Below, one piece after another: positions 52,813 through 62,167 of a stretch of DNA of 64,000 nucleotides. Origin of the DNA: Winogradskyella bathintestinalis. Its GTDB lineage: Bacteria; Bacteroidota; Bacteroidia; Flavobacteriales; Flavobacteriaceae. Location of the stretch: NCBI RefSeq assembly GCF_030407435.1, contig NZ_JASDDK010000002.1:962702-1026701 (forward strand). Reading direction: 5' to 3'. The position numbers and the translations under genes are program-made. Within the stretch, counting starts at the first letter, position 1. Each line of letters begins with the position of its first letter. Below the pieces are notes generated by a model. That model ran no database searches and was not told the origin of the DNA. It saw only the letters and a program-made list of their open reading frames with translations.

Positions 52813-53418
52813 CTAAAAAATTACTCCGAGACTCAATACCATTCCCTTTAGCATAGCATAACTTTCAGAATCATTAATTGATTTTCCATCATTACTAACT
52901 GCCTTATAGCTATATCCTATATCGCTAACAATAACAAATCTATTATCATTTAATGGAATTTTATACCCTAATCCAATATTGAATATATTCCCATTTCGAG
53001 GACCATTTTGGATTTTTATTAAAGTTCCATAATTCAAATAAACATACGGACTACCAAGACCATCGGTCAAATACCCTCTAACATCTAGATAAATTGGCAG
53101 CGTATTATAATTTGGGTTATGATAACCATCTAAACCGACACCTATGCCCGCTGATAAGTAAGGATTAAAAAAATAACCATTGATAGTATGGAAACTAATT
53201 GCATTAGCTCTGTCAGAAGGAAGTTTAGTTAAAATGACACCTTCTCCAACAGCGAAAGTTTCACTACTGGCATCATTCACCGATATATATCCTAACTTAG
53301 TAATATTGAAATATCCATTATTTCGGAATTCGTCGACATCAATTTGAGAATCTTGTTGAGCAATTGCACATATGGCATAAAGAATAAATAGCGTTGAAGT
53401 AATTAATTTTTTATTCAT
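52813..53418 (-). CDS. Exported outer-membrane-beta-barrel-like protein
   Basis: A 201-residue protein with a signal peptide (1-20, ends AICAIAQ) and a mature part of short amphipathic strands with many aromatic and glycine residues (AGIGVGLDGYHNP, VYLNYGTLIKIQNG, FNIGLGYKIPL), ending in a strand with terminal Phe. This is the look of small eight-stranded outer-membrane barrels. No family name can be given with confidence. It stands alone between a region of remnants and the yoeB relic. Confidence 0.7.
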   Translation of the reverse strand: MNKKLITSTLFILYAICAIAQQDSQIDVDEFRNNGYFNITKLGYISVNDASSETFAVGEGVILTKLPSDRANAISFHTINGYFFNPYLSAGIGVGLDGYHNPNYNTLPIYLDVRGYLTDGLGSPYVYLNYGTLIKIQNGPRNGNIFNIGLGYKIPLNDNRFVIVSDIGYSYKAVSNDGKSINDSESYAMLKGMVLSLGVIF

Positions 53419-53616
53419 TGTTTTTTAATTTATTGAGTCGTTGAACATAACTCATTTTTGCGAAACAATAATTCATTACGGCGCCATATTTATTCAAATA
53501 ATGAAATTATCATTTTATAATCTGTGAAGACTTATGCTCAAAAAACGTTACGCGCAAACTCTTTCTATGATTAATAACATCGCTTTTATTATAACGAGAT
53601 TAACACTAACTTCAAT

Positions 53617-53804
53617 AATTAATCCTAGCAATAAATTACTCAACATCACTAAAGATCCTGATACTCAATTAAATAGGCTAAGCTCTTAAAGGGGGTTTGC
53701 AAGGTTATTGGTCTAGGCGCATTACAACAGAACATAGATTAGTTTATAAATACGAACTAGAACAGGTTTTTATTGCAGCTTGCCGCTATCATTATGGAAA
53801 GTAA
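53617..53804 (+). pseudogene. yoeB toxin gene remnant
   Basis: The frame 53682-53804 encodes ALKGGLQGYWSRRITTEH followed by RLVYKYELEQVFIAACRYHY, the C-terminal half of a YoeB/Txe mRNA interferase, including the conserved SRRI, EHRLVY and CRYHY motifs with the catalytic His near the end. A preceding stretch in another frame (NKLLNITKDPDT, near 53629-53664) looks like the end of its N-terminal part. Stops and a frame shift separate the two, and no antitoxin (YefM/Axe) frame is visible upstream. A dead toxin-antitoxin locus abutting the trkH 3' end. Confidence 0.82.
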
Positions 53805-53808
53805 AAAT

Positions 53809-55311
53809 CTACCGATTTCTCCAAAAGAAAGGTGTTAACAAAATCAGAACCGTAAACAATTCCAATCGACCAATAAGCATTAAAAAAGACGCCCACCATT
53901 TTCCTAATGGAGGTAATGCTGCATAATTATTTACAGGTCCAAAATCACCCAAGGCCGGTCCAACGTTTCCTAAACTTGATGCAGAAAGCCCAATAGCGGA
54001 TGTAAAATCCATTTGAAACATAGAAAATACCAAAGCACCTACAATAAATGACAACATGTATAGAATAAAAAATCCTAAAACATTAAATACAATATCTTTT
54101 GATACCGATTTTCCGTTGTAACGAACAGGAATAATAGCATTGGGATGCAAGGCACGTTTAAACTCCAAGAAACTGTTTTTTATTAAAATAAGTTGTCGCA
54201 TCACTTTTACACCACCAGAAGTACTACCTGCAGAGCCCCCTAAAAACATCAATCCAAAAAAGAAAACCGTTAAAAATGGGGTCCACAATGTATAATCTGC
54301 AGTTACAAAACCAGTAGTTGTAATAACACTTAACACTTGGAATAATCCATGTCTTAGAGCACTTTCTCCTTCCCCTAAAACCATAGGATGGTCAATTGAA
54401 GACAACGACGGGTCTGACCTAAAGTAAATTAGAACGACAGCAATAATGGTAAACACAGCAATAAACTTGAAATACAATTTAAACTCTTCGTCCATCAATA
54501 TTTTAGATACTTTGCCTTTAAACAAATAATAACTTAATACAAAGTTAGTACCCGCTAGAAACATGAAGAACATGATAATGTATTGTATGGCGGGATTGTC
54601 ATTCCAATGGGCCACACTCGCATTTTTAGTAGAAAACCCTCCAGTGGACAATGTACTCAATGCATGGTTAATAGCATCGAAGAAAGACATGCCTGCAATT
54701 TGCAAGAGAATCGTCTCTGCAGCGGTATAACCTACATAAATCAACCACAAACGTTTTGCTGTATCCGTAATTCTTGGATGCAATTTATCGCCTCCAGGAC
54801 CAGGTGCTTCGGCTGCAAATAATTGCATGCCTCCTACACCTAATAAAGGTAAAATCGCGATGGCCAATACAATAATCCCCATTCCACCAATCCAATGGGT
54901 TGTACTTCGCCAGAACAACACGCCTTTTGGAATAATTTCGATGTCATTCAAAATACTTGCGCCAGTTGTAGTATACCCAGACATGGTTTCAAAGAAGGCA
55001 TCCGTAAACGACGGAATAGCTCCTGAAGCAATATATGGCAATGTTCCAGTAAGTGACATTACCACCCAACCAAAAGCGACCACAATATAGCCTTCGCGTT
55101 TGTTCATTTCTTTCCGGTGGTCCTTCGTTTTATACATGGCTATCCCACCTATTAATAGGGTTGCCAATCCGGCTAAGAATAATCGAAATGTGACTCCGTC
55201 TTTATAGATTAGGCTTATTAAAGTCGCAATGAGCATAAAACCTCCGTTGAACAGTAATAGCAGTCCAAAAAAATGAAAGATAATTCTATAATTGAGTTTT
55301 ATACGAGACAT
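53809..55311 (-). CDS. trkH: TrkH family potassium uptake protein
   Basis: A 500-residue membrane transporter subunit of the Trk/Ktr superfamily with four pseudo-repeats of M1-P-M2. Filter-like segments include TTGASIL (about 116-122), STGGFST (about 222-228), TTGFVTADY (about 329-337) and SLGNVGPALGDFG (about 457-469). It imports K+ together with TrkA. The gene follows trkA by 15 bases. Length is typical. Confidence 0.94.
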   Translation of the reverse strand: MSRIKLNYRIIFHFFGLLLLFNGGFMLIATLISLIYKDGVTFRLFLAGLATLLIGGIAMYKTKDHRKEMNKREGYIVVAFGWVVMSLTGTLPYIASGAIPSFTDAFFETMSGYTTTGASILNDIEIIPKGVLFWRSTTHWIGGMGIIVLAIAILPLLGVGGMQLFAAEAPGPGGDKLHPRITDTAKRLWLIYVGYTAAETILLQIAGMSFFDAINHALSTLSTGGFSTKNASVAHWNDNPAIQYIIMFFMFLAGTNFVLSYYLFKGKVSKILMDEEFKLYFKFIAVFTIIAVVLIYFRSDPSLSSIDHPMVLGEGESALRHGLFQVLSVITTTGFVTADYTLWTPFLTVFFFGLMFLGGSAGSTSGGVKVMRQLILIKNSFLEFKRALHPNAIIPVRYNGKSVSKDIVFNVLGFFILYMLSFIVGALVFSMFQMDFTSAIGLSASSLGNVGPALGDFGPVNNYAALPPLGKWWASFLMLIGRLELFTVLILLTPFFWRNR

Positions 55312-55326
55312 ACGATCTGTTAACTA

Positions 55327-56676
55327 TTAAGAGAAAAATGCTTCAACTTCCGAGATCGAACGTGGTAAACAACAAACCACAACCCTATCTCCTGCATCAA
55401 TTTTAAAGTCACCTAACGGAATTAATCCCTCACCATCTCTAATCACTCCTCCGAAAATAGCTGAACGCGGAAATTTTAAATCTTTAATTTCTTTATTGGT
55501 GATTTTAGAATTAGGTTTTACTACAAACTCTAAAAGTTCGGCATTCATGTTGGTTAACTTTGTCATGGCGACAACCTCTCCTTTTCGTATATATCTAAAG
55601 ATATTATTAGCCGCTAATAATTTTTTATTAATTAACGTATCTATGCCTATGGATTGCGATAATTGGTAATAGTCCATATTCTCTACCAGCGCAATTGTTT
55701 TCTTTACTCCTTTTGATTTGGCTAAAAGACAAGACATAATATTGGTTTCAGAATTACCAGTTACAGCTATAAAAGCATCCATATCCGAAATATTTTCTTC
55801 GTCTAATATTTCTACATTTCTACCATCTCCACAAATCACCAATGCATTTGGTAAATCTTCGGCTAAATCTTCGGCCGTATTACGTTTACTTTCTACAAGT
55901 TTCACATTAAATTTACTGGCACAAAGATCTTTGGCGGTTTTATAGCCAATTTTACTGCCTCCAAGGATCATTATATCCTTGATATGTACTTTAACTTTTC
56001 CGGATAACTCAAACAATTCATCATCACCACCTTTAGAAGTCATAAAAACCACTTTATCCCCTTCTTTAAAAATAGTATCCCCTCTAGGTATTATAGTGTA
56101 TTGTGTACCTAAACGTTGAATTGCTATCGGGATAAAATGTAACTCAGGATATATTTCTGCAGCCTCCTTTACAGTTTTATCTACAAATGTGGCTGTTCTA
56201 GATAAACGTAAACCCAGCATAGTTAAAGCTCCACCTTCAAATTGATAGGTGTCATTAAATCCATATTGATTTAATAATAATTCAATTTCTGAAGCCGCTA
56301 AGGATTCAGGCGAAATTAATTCGTCAATACCAAATTTTGAAAATCCAACCGTTTCCTTATTATCTATAAACTCAGTATTAGAAATTCGCGCAATTGTTCG
56401 TTTCGCCCCGAGCTGTTTTGCTAATACGCAAGCTGTAATATTTGTAGTTTCTGAGGAGGTTACTGCTATAAAAAGTGCGGCAGTATCTATACGAGCGTCT
56501 CTAAGAATCGCTATTGATGTTGCATCACCTTTTATAGTTCTAATATCTAAGTGTTCACCAGCATATCCTAAACTATCCTTTTTGGTATCTATTAAAGTTA
56601 TTTCTTGAGATTCGTATGATAAGAGTTTCGCCAAATGAAATCCTACTTCACCTGCACCTGCGATAATTATTTTCAT
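55327..56676 (-). CDS. trkA: Trk system potassium transporter TrkA
   Basis: A 449-residue cytoplasmic regulator with two RCK repeats: a first Rossmann domain with GAGEVGFHLAKLL (6-18), a TrkA_C part around 140-220, a second Rossmann domain with ILGGSKIGYKTAKDL (about 236-250), then a second TrkA_C part. It binds NAD(H) and gates TrkH. It is the first gene of a two-gene unit with its own -7 element 22 bases upstream. Confidence 0.95.
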   Translation of the reverse strand: MKIIIAGAGEVGFHLAKLLSYESQEITLIDTKKDSLGYAGEHLDIRTIKGDATSIAILRDARIDTAALFIAVTSSETTNITACVLAKQLGAKRTIARISNTEFIDNKETVGFSKFGIDELISPESLAASEIELLLNQYGFNDTYQFEGGALTMLGLRLSRTATFVDKTVKEAAEIYPELHFIPIAIQRLGTQYTIIPRGDTIFKEGDKVVFMTSKGGDDELFELSGKVKVHIKDIMILGGSKIGYKTAKDLCASKFNVKLVESKRNTAEDLAEDLPNALVICGDGRNVEILDEENISDMDAFIAVTGNSETNIMSCLLAKSKGVKKTIALVENMDYYQLSQSIGIDTLINKKLLAANNIFRYIRKGEVVAMTKLTNMNAELLEFVVKPNSKITNKEIKDLKFPRSAIFGGVIRDGEGLIPLGDFKIDAGDRVVVCCLPRSISEVEAFFS

Positions 56677-56698
56677 TATTTGCTTTAGAATAAGACTG

Positions 56699-56706
56699 CA
56701 AATATA
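56699..56706 (-). promoter_or_regulatory. -7 promoter element of trkA
   Basis: On the minus strand TATATTTG matches TAnnTTTG, 22 bases before ATG 56676. Confidence 0.6.
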
Positions 56707-56928
56707 TGGATAAGTTACTAGTTAATGAGTGCCTTAAGTAGTTTTAACTTTAAACACCTAAGGCATTTAAAGTCCCTCCAGTATTAATGAATAGTAACTT
56801 AGTCAATTACTAATTCTGCAAACTTAAGATTTTATTTTCAATAGATTTAGCTCTACTTTATAATTCATAATAGGGGTGGTTGTCTTATTTTCATTTCTTC
56901 GTGAAATTTTCAAATGAAAAAATTCATG

Positions 56929-56936
56929 TATTTTTG
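56929..56936 (+). promoter_or_regulatory. -7 promoter element of the menaquinone methyltransferase gene
   Basis: TATTTTTG matches TAnnTTTG and ends 13 bases before ATG 56950, which rules out the upstream frame start at 56914. Confidence 0.6.
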
Positions 56937-56949
56937 CCAAAAAATTTCT

Positions 56950-57681
56950 ATGGCCGAAAAAGTAAATCCATATAAAGATAGCAACCAATCTAAAAAGGTT
57001 CAGGTGACTAAAATGTTCGATACTATTTCTAAAGAATACGATGGTCTAAACCGCGTGATTTCTTTTGGTATTGATGTAAAATGGAGAAATAAGGTTGTAA
57101 AATTAGTAGCTGAAAAAAATCCAGAAAACATCTTAGATATTGCCACTGGCACGGGTGATCTTGCCATAAGTTTAACTTCAACTAATGCGAAAGAAATTAT
57201 CGGATTAGACATTAGTGATGGTATGCTAGAAGTGGGACGCCAAAAAATTAAAGGCAAAAAATTAGATGGCGTTATTTCTATGATTATTGGAGATTCTGAA
57301 GATTTGCCATTTGAAGACCATACTTTTGATGCCATAACCGTGGCTTTTGGTGTTCGTAATTTTGAAAATCTAGAAAAAGGCCTTGCAGAAATATTAAGAG
57401 TGCTAAAGCCCAACGGTATTTTTGTTATCTTAGAAACCTCTGTACCGACAAACCCAATATATAAAGCCGGCTACAATATCCATTGTAAATTAATTATGCC
57501 CACAATAGGAAAACTCTTTTCTAAAGATAAAGTAGCGTACGATTATTTGAGCGAATCGGCTTCCGTTTTTCCTTATGGCGACGCTTTGAACAATATTTTG
57601 AGAAAAATTGGGTTTATTAATGTCAGAGACATGCCACAAACTTTAGGGGTGGCTACTATTTACACAGCATCCAAATCATAG
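56950..57681 (+). CDS. ubiE: Demethylmenaquinone methyltransferase
   Basis: A 243-residue SAM methyltransferase that makes the last step of menaquinone synthesis, supplying the quinone used by the Nqr pump. Family signatures are [20 protein letters not shown] (about 15-34), [13 protein letters not shown] (about 62-74), [14 protein letters not shown] (about 134-147) and the C-terminal region with [14 protein letters not shown]. The ATG 56950 is chosen because the promoter lies between it and the earlier frame start. The porT-like gene starts right after its stop. Confidence 0.95.
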   Translation: MAEKVNPYKDSNQSKKVQVTKMFDTISKEYDGLNRVISFGIDVKWRNKVVKLVAEKNPENILDIATGTGDLAISLTSTNAKEIIGLDISDGMLEVGRQKIKGKKLDGVISMIIGDSEDLPFEDHTFDAITVAFGVRNFENLEKGLAEILRVLKPNGIFVILETSVPTNPIYKAGYNIHCKLIMPTIGKLFSKDKVAYDYLSESASVFPYGDALNNILRKIGFINVRDMPQTLGVATIYTASKS

Positions 57682-57682
57682 T

Positions 57683-58399
57683 ATGAGGAAAACACTATAT
57701 GTTTTAGCATTTTTATTTACGTTTCAAAACGTTTCTGCTCAGCTTTTTACCAAAGAGAAAGTCACTAACTCCATTGATAATATTGACAAAAAGTTGTTAA
57801 CATGGGGATATTTTATTGGCTTTAATCAATACGACTTTAACTTTGATTATAACGAAGACTTAAAAGATATCCAAGTTGAAAAGTCGTTTGGGTTTCATTT
57901 AGGTCTTGTGGGAGACATGCGTATTAATGATTATCTAAATTTAAGACTAGAGCCTGGAGTGTTCTTTACCACTAGAAACTTACAGTATGATGAAAGTTAT
58001 TTTGAAGGTTTTGAATATAACGATTCTGATTTGCTAAGAGAAGTTAAATCAACGTATGTCCATATCCCTTTACTATTAAAAGTATCCACAAAGCGCATAA
58101 ATAATTTTAAGCCTTTTATTGTTGGAGGTGTATCGGCGGCGTTAAATCTTTCTAGTAATCAAGATAATCCTAACGATAATAGTTCTGGGGAATTTAGGAT
58201 GTCTAAAAACACATACTTCTACGAACTTGGTTTTGGTATCGATTTGTACCTACTCTATTTTAAATTTACACCGTCTATTCGTGGTGTATTTGCTATGAAT
58301 GATGAAATCATTAAAGATGCAAACCCAAATAGTCCTTGGACAGGCAATATATCAAAAATGCAGACTAGAGGTGTATTTATTAATTTTACCTTTCAATAG
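57683..58399 (+). CDS. porT: PorT/SprT-like outer membrane protein (type IX secretion)
   Basis: A 238-residue exported protein with a signal peptide (1-19, ends NVSAQ) and an eight-stranded barrel pattern (FGFHLGLVGDMRINDYLNLR, YVHIPLLLKVSTKR, FINFTFQ at the end). The position directly after ubiE and the KLLTWGYFIGFNQYDF start are what I recall of PorT/SprT, an outer-membrane protein needed for T9SS and gliding. It starts one base after the ubiE stop. Its 3' end overlaps the RNA methyltransferase gene on the other strand by 14 bases. Confidence 0.83.
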   Translation: MRKTLYVLAFLFTFQNVSAQLFTKEKVTNSIDNIDKKLLTWGYFIGFNQYDFNFDYNEDLKDIQVEKSFGFHLGLVGDMRINDYLNLRLEPGVFFTTRNLQYDESYFEGFEYNDSDLLREVKSTYVHIPLLLKVSTKRINNFKPFIVGGVSAALNLSSNQDNPNDNSSGEFRMSKNTYFYELGFGIDLYLLYFKFTPSIRGVFAMNDEIIKDANPNSPWTGNISKMQTRGVFINFTFQ

Positions 58400-59129
58400 T
58401 TCTACGCTTAAATTCACTTAGTAAAATTGCTGTCGCATTGGCAACATTCAAACTTTCTGTTTCTTTAATTTCGCCGAATTGAGGAATAGTCACTTTCCTG
58501 GTCACCCTTGTCTCAATAGCTTCAGAAATACCGTTAGCCTCATTTCCTAATACGATTATTCCCTGTGCAGGTAAATCGGATGTATAAACATTCTCTCCCA
58601 TTAAAAATGTGCCGAAAACATCGTTTTCACAACTATCTAAATAACTTTCTAGATCTAAATATTGAACATTAACTCGCGTTAACGAGCCCATGGTGGCTTG
58701 TACCACTTTTGCATTATAACAATCTACAGTATTGTGACTACAAATTAAACTTTTAATGCCATACCAGTCGCAAAGTCTTATTATAGTTCCTAAATTTCCT
58801 GGATCTCTTACATCATCTAAAGCCACTATTAAACCATTGGATTGATAAGGTTTAGGTTTTGGGATGTAGAAAATGGCTAAAGCTGTATTTGGATTTTTGA
58901 GACTTGATATTTTTTTTAATTCAATTTCTGAAATCTCTTGAATTAAAGCTGTTGGTGCGTCAAAAATCAATTCAGTTGTGTACAGACTTTTTAATTTATA
59001 GTCGGATTTTAAAAATTCTGAAATTCCCTTTATGCCTTCAACTATAAACAAACCGTTTTGTTGTCTGCCTTTTTTTTGACCTAAACTTTTAATTAACTTT
59101 ATTCGATTCTTTGATATTATTGAATTCAT
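58386..59129 (-). CDS. TrmH/SpoU family RNA 2'-O-methyltransferase
   Basis: A 247-residue SPOUT methyltransferase. An N-terminal substrate-binding domain (about 10-90, with GLFIVEGIKGISEFL) precedes the knotted catalytic domain: LDDVRDPGNLGTIIRLCDW (about 99-117, the conserved Asn and Arg), IIVLGNEANGIS and the final ESLNVANATAILLSEF. It methylates ribose in rRNA or tRNA; the exact target is not known. Divergent from the tamL-like gene. Confidence 0.93.
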   Translation of the reverse strand: MNSIISKNRIKLIKSLGQKKGRQQNGLFIVEGIKGISEFLKSDYKLKSLYTTELIFDAPTALIQEISEIELKKISSLKNPNTALAIFYIPKPKPYQSNGLIVALDDVRDPGNLGTIIRLCDWYGIKSLICSHNTVDCYNAKVVQATMGSLTRVNVQYLDLESYLDSCENDVFGTFLMGENVYTSDLPAQGIIVLGNEANGISEAIETRVTRKVTIPQFGEIKETESLNVANATAILLSEFKRRTIER

Positions 59130-59277
59130 CTTTACACGTCATATAAAAACACAAAGTAAACCTATTTTCGCTTAATCCAGTTTTATACCTCAATTTAAAA
59201 TTAAATAGACTATTCTATTTCGATAGCGGAAATGGTATTATTTTTGTCTTATTAATAATTAAATAAGAGCGCTTTTT

Positions 59278-61872
59278 TTGAATTCGTCACACGTCACTTT
59301 ATTTCTCAATGCCAATTGCAAATCGACGCGCCGTTATGTCTTGTTTTTGGTATGTTTCTTTCTGTTAAGCTCCTGTAATGTGGTAAAACGTGTTAAGGCC
59401 GACGAACATCTCATTACAAGCAACACCATTTTAGAAGATGGCCAGAAAGTAACCGATGAACGCATCAACAATATTATTGCGCAACGGACCAATTCGGGCA
59501 TGCGTAAGTTTCTAGGCTTTCCATTAAAACTTCATATATATAATCTGGCCAGACCAAACATAGATTCTATATTATATGCCAATGTGTTAAGTGATTCTGC
59601 TAAAGTAAAACGTAAAACGGCTTTATTATCTAAAAAACAATTTGATAAGTTGATGGAATCGCGTCGTAATTTCAATGCTTGGTTAAAACGCACCGGTGAA
59701 CCGCCAGTTATATATGATGAAGATAAAACCATTAAAACCGCTAATAATCTCCGAAAATACTATTATAGTAAAGGATGGTTTAATAATGAAATAGTTTATG
59801 ATGTAGAGACCGATTCAAACAAATTGGCCCAAGTATATTATAAAGTTAAAAAACACGCGCCTTATATTTTAGATTCAATTAATCCCATTATAAGTAGTCC
59901 GGCTATAGATTCACTGTATGCTAAATTTAGTCAAAACTCATTATTAAAAACAGGAGAACAATACGACGAACAGAATTATGAAACCGAACGCGAACGTATA
60001 AATAATTACTTACGTAATGCCGGCTTTTATTATTTTGGACAAGATTACATTCGGTTTGAAATGGATACGATTAACACCAACCATAAAGTACATACGGATG
60101 TAATTATAGCCAACAGAACTATAAGAGGTGACGATTCTACTACGACAACACCATTTAAAATTTTTAAAATAAGAGAGGTCAATATTTTTACAGACGATAA
60201 TTTTGACAACCGTAATAAACCAATTACAGATACGACCACTTATAGAAATTTTAATTTATACAGTAAGGGAAAATTAAGGTTTAGACCAAAAGCGTTGACG
60301 GATGCTATTTTTATAAACAAAAACGACACCTTTAGTGCATTAGCACAGAGCAGAACTTCGAGATATCTAAATGATTTAAAAATGTTTAGATATCCAAATA
60401 TCGATTTTGTTGAAAATCCTGAAGATACCACGCTTACCGCAAATATTTTTTTGGAACCTAAAAAGAAATACGGTTTAAGTTTTGATCCCGAGGTTTACAC
60501 GAGCAATATTCAAACCATTGGTTTTTCTTTTAGTACTGGATTAAAAATTAGAAATATTTTTAGAGGTGCGGAAACCTTAGAATTATCAGGCATTGCAGCA
60601 ATTGGAGCATCAGAAAGTCCAAGCGATCCGGATGCAGCCTTTTTTGATATCAATGAATTTGGAGGCAATATTCGATTAACCATCCCTAGATTATTCAGTC
60701 CGTTTAATACGGATAAAATAATTCCGAAATATATGTCACCGAGTACAGCAATTAATCTCTCTGCTACGAGTCAGCAAAATATTGGGTTAGATAAACAATC
60801 GCTTTCAGGTGTTTTTAGTTATAATTGGTTTCCTTCAAAAACAGTGACCAATACTTTAGAATTATTCAACGTTAATTTTGTTAAAAATCTAAATACCAGC
60901 AATTATTTTGGGGTGTACCAAAACTCTTTCTCACGGTTAAATGCTATTGCTCGCGATATAAATTACATAGATAGCGATGCTATTTTATTCGATAATGCAT
61001 TAGGCACAAATCGCTATGCGCCAGCCGATTCATTTATTGGCGATGTCTTATCTGGCAATACCAGTTTATCCTCTAATGATGATGATTATTTAATCGTAAA
61101 TAATATAGACGAACGCAAAGAACGACTTACCGAAAATAACCTTATTTTTTCCACAAGTTTCGATTATAAAATAGATAAACGCAACAGTATTTTTGATAAT
61201 GATTTCTCTGTTTTTAAATGGAGAATAGAACTAGCCGGTAATTTATTATCGAACTTGTCTAACGTTATCGGGTTAACTAAAAATGACTCTGGAGATTACG
61301 AAATATTTGGAGTCGCCTTTTCGCAATATATTAAAGCAGAAGTCGACTATGTGAAATATATTGACTTGGGAAGAAAAAATGTATTTGCCTTTCGTAGTTA
61401 TGCAGGTGTCGCTATTCCGTACGGAAATTCTAATAGCATTCCATTTGCCGAGAGCTTCTTTGCTGGTGGACCAAACGATAATAGAGCCTGGAGAGCCTAT
61501 AATTTAGGGCCAGGCAGTTCTAAGACAACGAATGAGTTTAATGAGGCTAATTTTAAACTTCATTTAAGTGCCGAACAGCGTTTTAGTTTATTTGGAGCGT
61601 TTCATGGAGCCATATTTGCTGATGCTGGCAACATTTGGAATGTTTTAGATAATGTTGAAGACGATGCAGCGACCTTGTCTAATTTTAACGCGCTTAAAGA
61701 TATAGCTATAGGCTCTGGCTTTGGTTTACGCTACGATTTTGATTTCTTTGTATTACGATTTGATGTAGGTTTTAAAACATACGATCCGTCACAAAACATA
61801 GACAATCGTTGGTTTAGAGATTATAATTTTAGAAATGCCGTATATAATATTGGTATCAACTATCCATTTTAA
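59278..61872 (+). CDS. TamL-like BamA superfamily outer membrane lipoprotein
   Basis: An 864-residue protein. The start is a TTG (59278); the encoded signal ends in a lipobox (LLSSC, Cys33), as in the TamL branch of the BamA family of Bacteroidota, which is a lipoprotein unlike TamA. POTRA-like domains cover about 40-430, followed by a 16-strand barrel (about 430-864) that ends INYPF; the FFAGGPNDNRAWRAYNLGPG segment (about 712-731) contains the conserved VRGF-like loop (here NRAWRA). With TamB it would insert or move outer-membrane components. The neighbours (RNA methyltransferase, fbaA, accD) match the order I recall in other flavobacteria. Confidence 0.88.
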   Translation: MNSSHVTLFLNANCKSTRRYVLFLVCFFLLSSCNVVKRVKADEHLITSNTILEDGQKVTDERINNIIAQRTNSGMRKFLGFPLKLHIYNLARPNIDSILYANVLSDSAKVKRKTALLSKKQFDKLMESRRNFNAWLKRTGEPPVIYDEDKTIKTANNLRKYYYSKGWFNNEIVYDVETDSNKLAQVYYKVKKHAPYILDSINPIISSPAIDSLYAKFSQNSLLKTGEQYDEQNYETERERINNYLRNAGFYYFGQDYIRFEMDTINTNHKVHTDVIIANRTIRGDDSTTTTPFKIFKIREVNIFTDDNFDNRNKPITDTTTYRNFNLYSKGKLRFRPKALTDAIFINKNDTFSALAQSRTSRYLNDLKMFRYPNIDFVENPEDTTLTANIFLEPKKKYGLSFDPEVYTSNIQTIGFSFSTGLKIRNIFRGAETLELSGIAAIGASESPSDPDAAFFDINEFGGNIRLTIPRLFSPFNTDKIIPKYMSPSTAINLSATSQQNIGLDKQSLSGVFSYNWFPSKTVTNTLELFNVNFVKNLNTSNYFGVYQNSFSRLNAIARDINYIDSDAILFDNALGTNRYAPADSFIGDVLSGNTSLSSNDDDYLIVNNIDERKERLTENNLIFSTSFDYKIDKRNSIFDNDFSVFKWRIELAGNLLSNLSNVIGLTKNDSGDYEIFGVAFSQYIKAEVDYVKYIDLGRKNVFAFRSYAGVAIPYGNSNSIPFAESFFAGGPNDNRAWRAYNLGPGSSKTTNEFNEANFKLHLSAEQRFSLFGAFHGAIFADAGNIWNVLDNVEDDAATLSNFNALKDIAIGSGFGLRYDFDFFVLRFDVGFKTYDPSQNIDNRWFRDYNFRNAVYNIGINYPF

Positions 61873-62071
61873 ATTCAGAATTCATTACGTTTTATTTTGT
61901 CTTGTGTTTTAGAGAAGCACAGGTATCTTCTATAATTTGAATCGTTTCTTAGGACCTTTATTTTTCATATTACATAAATATTCCCGTGCCGGAAGCCATT
62001 AGAAATAGTTTTACTACCCCTAAAACACCCGCTAGAATTTGTCACGCAAACCCCGCTTAAAATTGTAATAT

Positions 62072-62091
62072 TACCGATAACGTTTTCGGTA
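62072..62091. promoter_or_regulatory. Near-perfect 20-bp palindrome, probable operator upstream of fbaA
   Basis: TACCGATAACGTTTTCGGTA matches its reverse complement at 18 of 20 positions, centred on CG in AACGTT. The core CGATAACGTTTTCG has the form of LacI-family operators. It lies 41 bases upstream of the fbaA -7 element. No LacI-type regulator gene is in the window, so the protein that reads it is unknown. Confidence 0.65.
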
Positions 62092-62132
62092 TTTTATCAT
62101 AGATTAGAGGTTATAAATACTGAAAAATTGCG

Positions 62133-62140
62133 TATTTTTG
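62133..62140 (+). promoter_or_regulatory. -7 promoter element of fbaA
   Basis: TATTTTTG matches TAnnTTTG, 27 bases before ATG 62168. It shows that the earlier frame start at 62138 is not used. Confidence 0.6.
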
Positions 62141-62167
62141 ATACTTAAATTTTTAAACTTACAAGTT

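Noticed and set aside
56914..56949. Upstream ATG start for the menaquinone methyltransferase
   Set aside because: The TATTTTTG element lies between it and ATG 56950, and the extra 12 residues do not fit the family.
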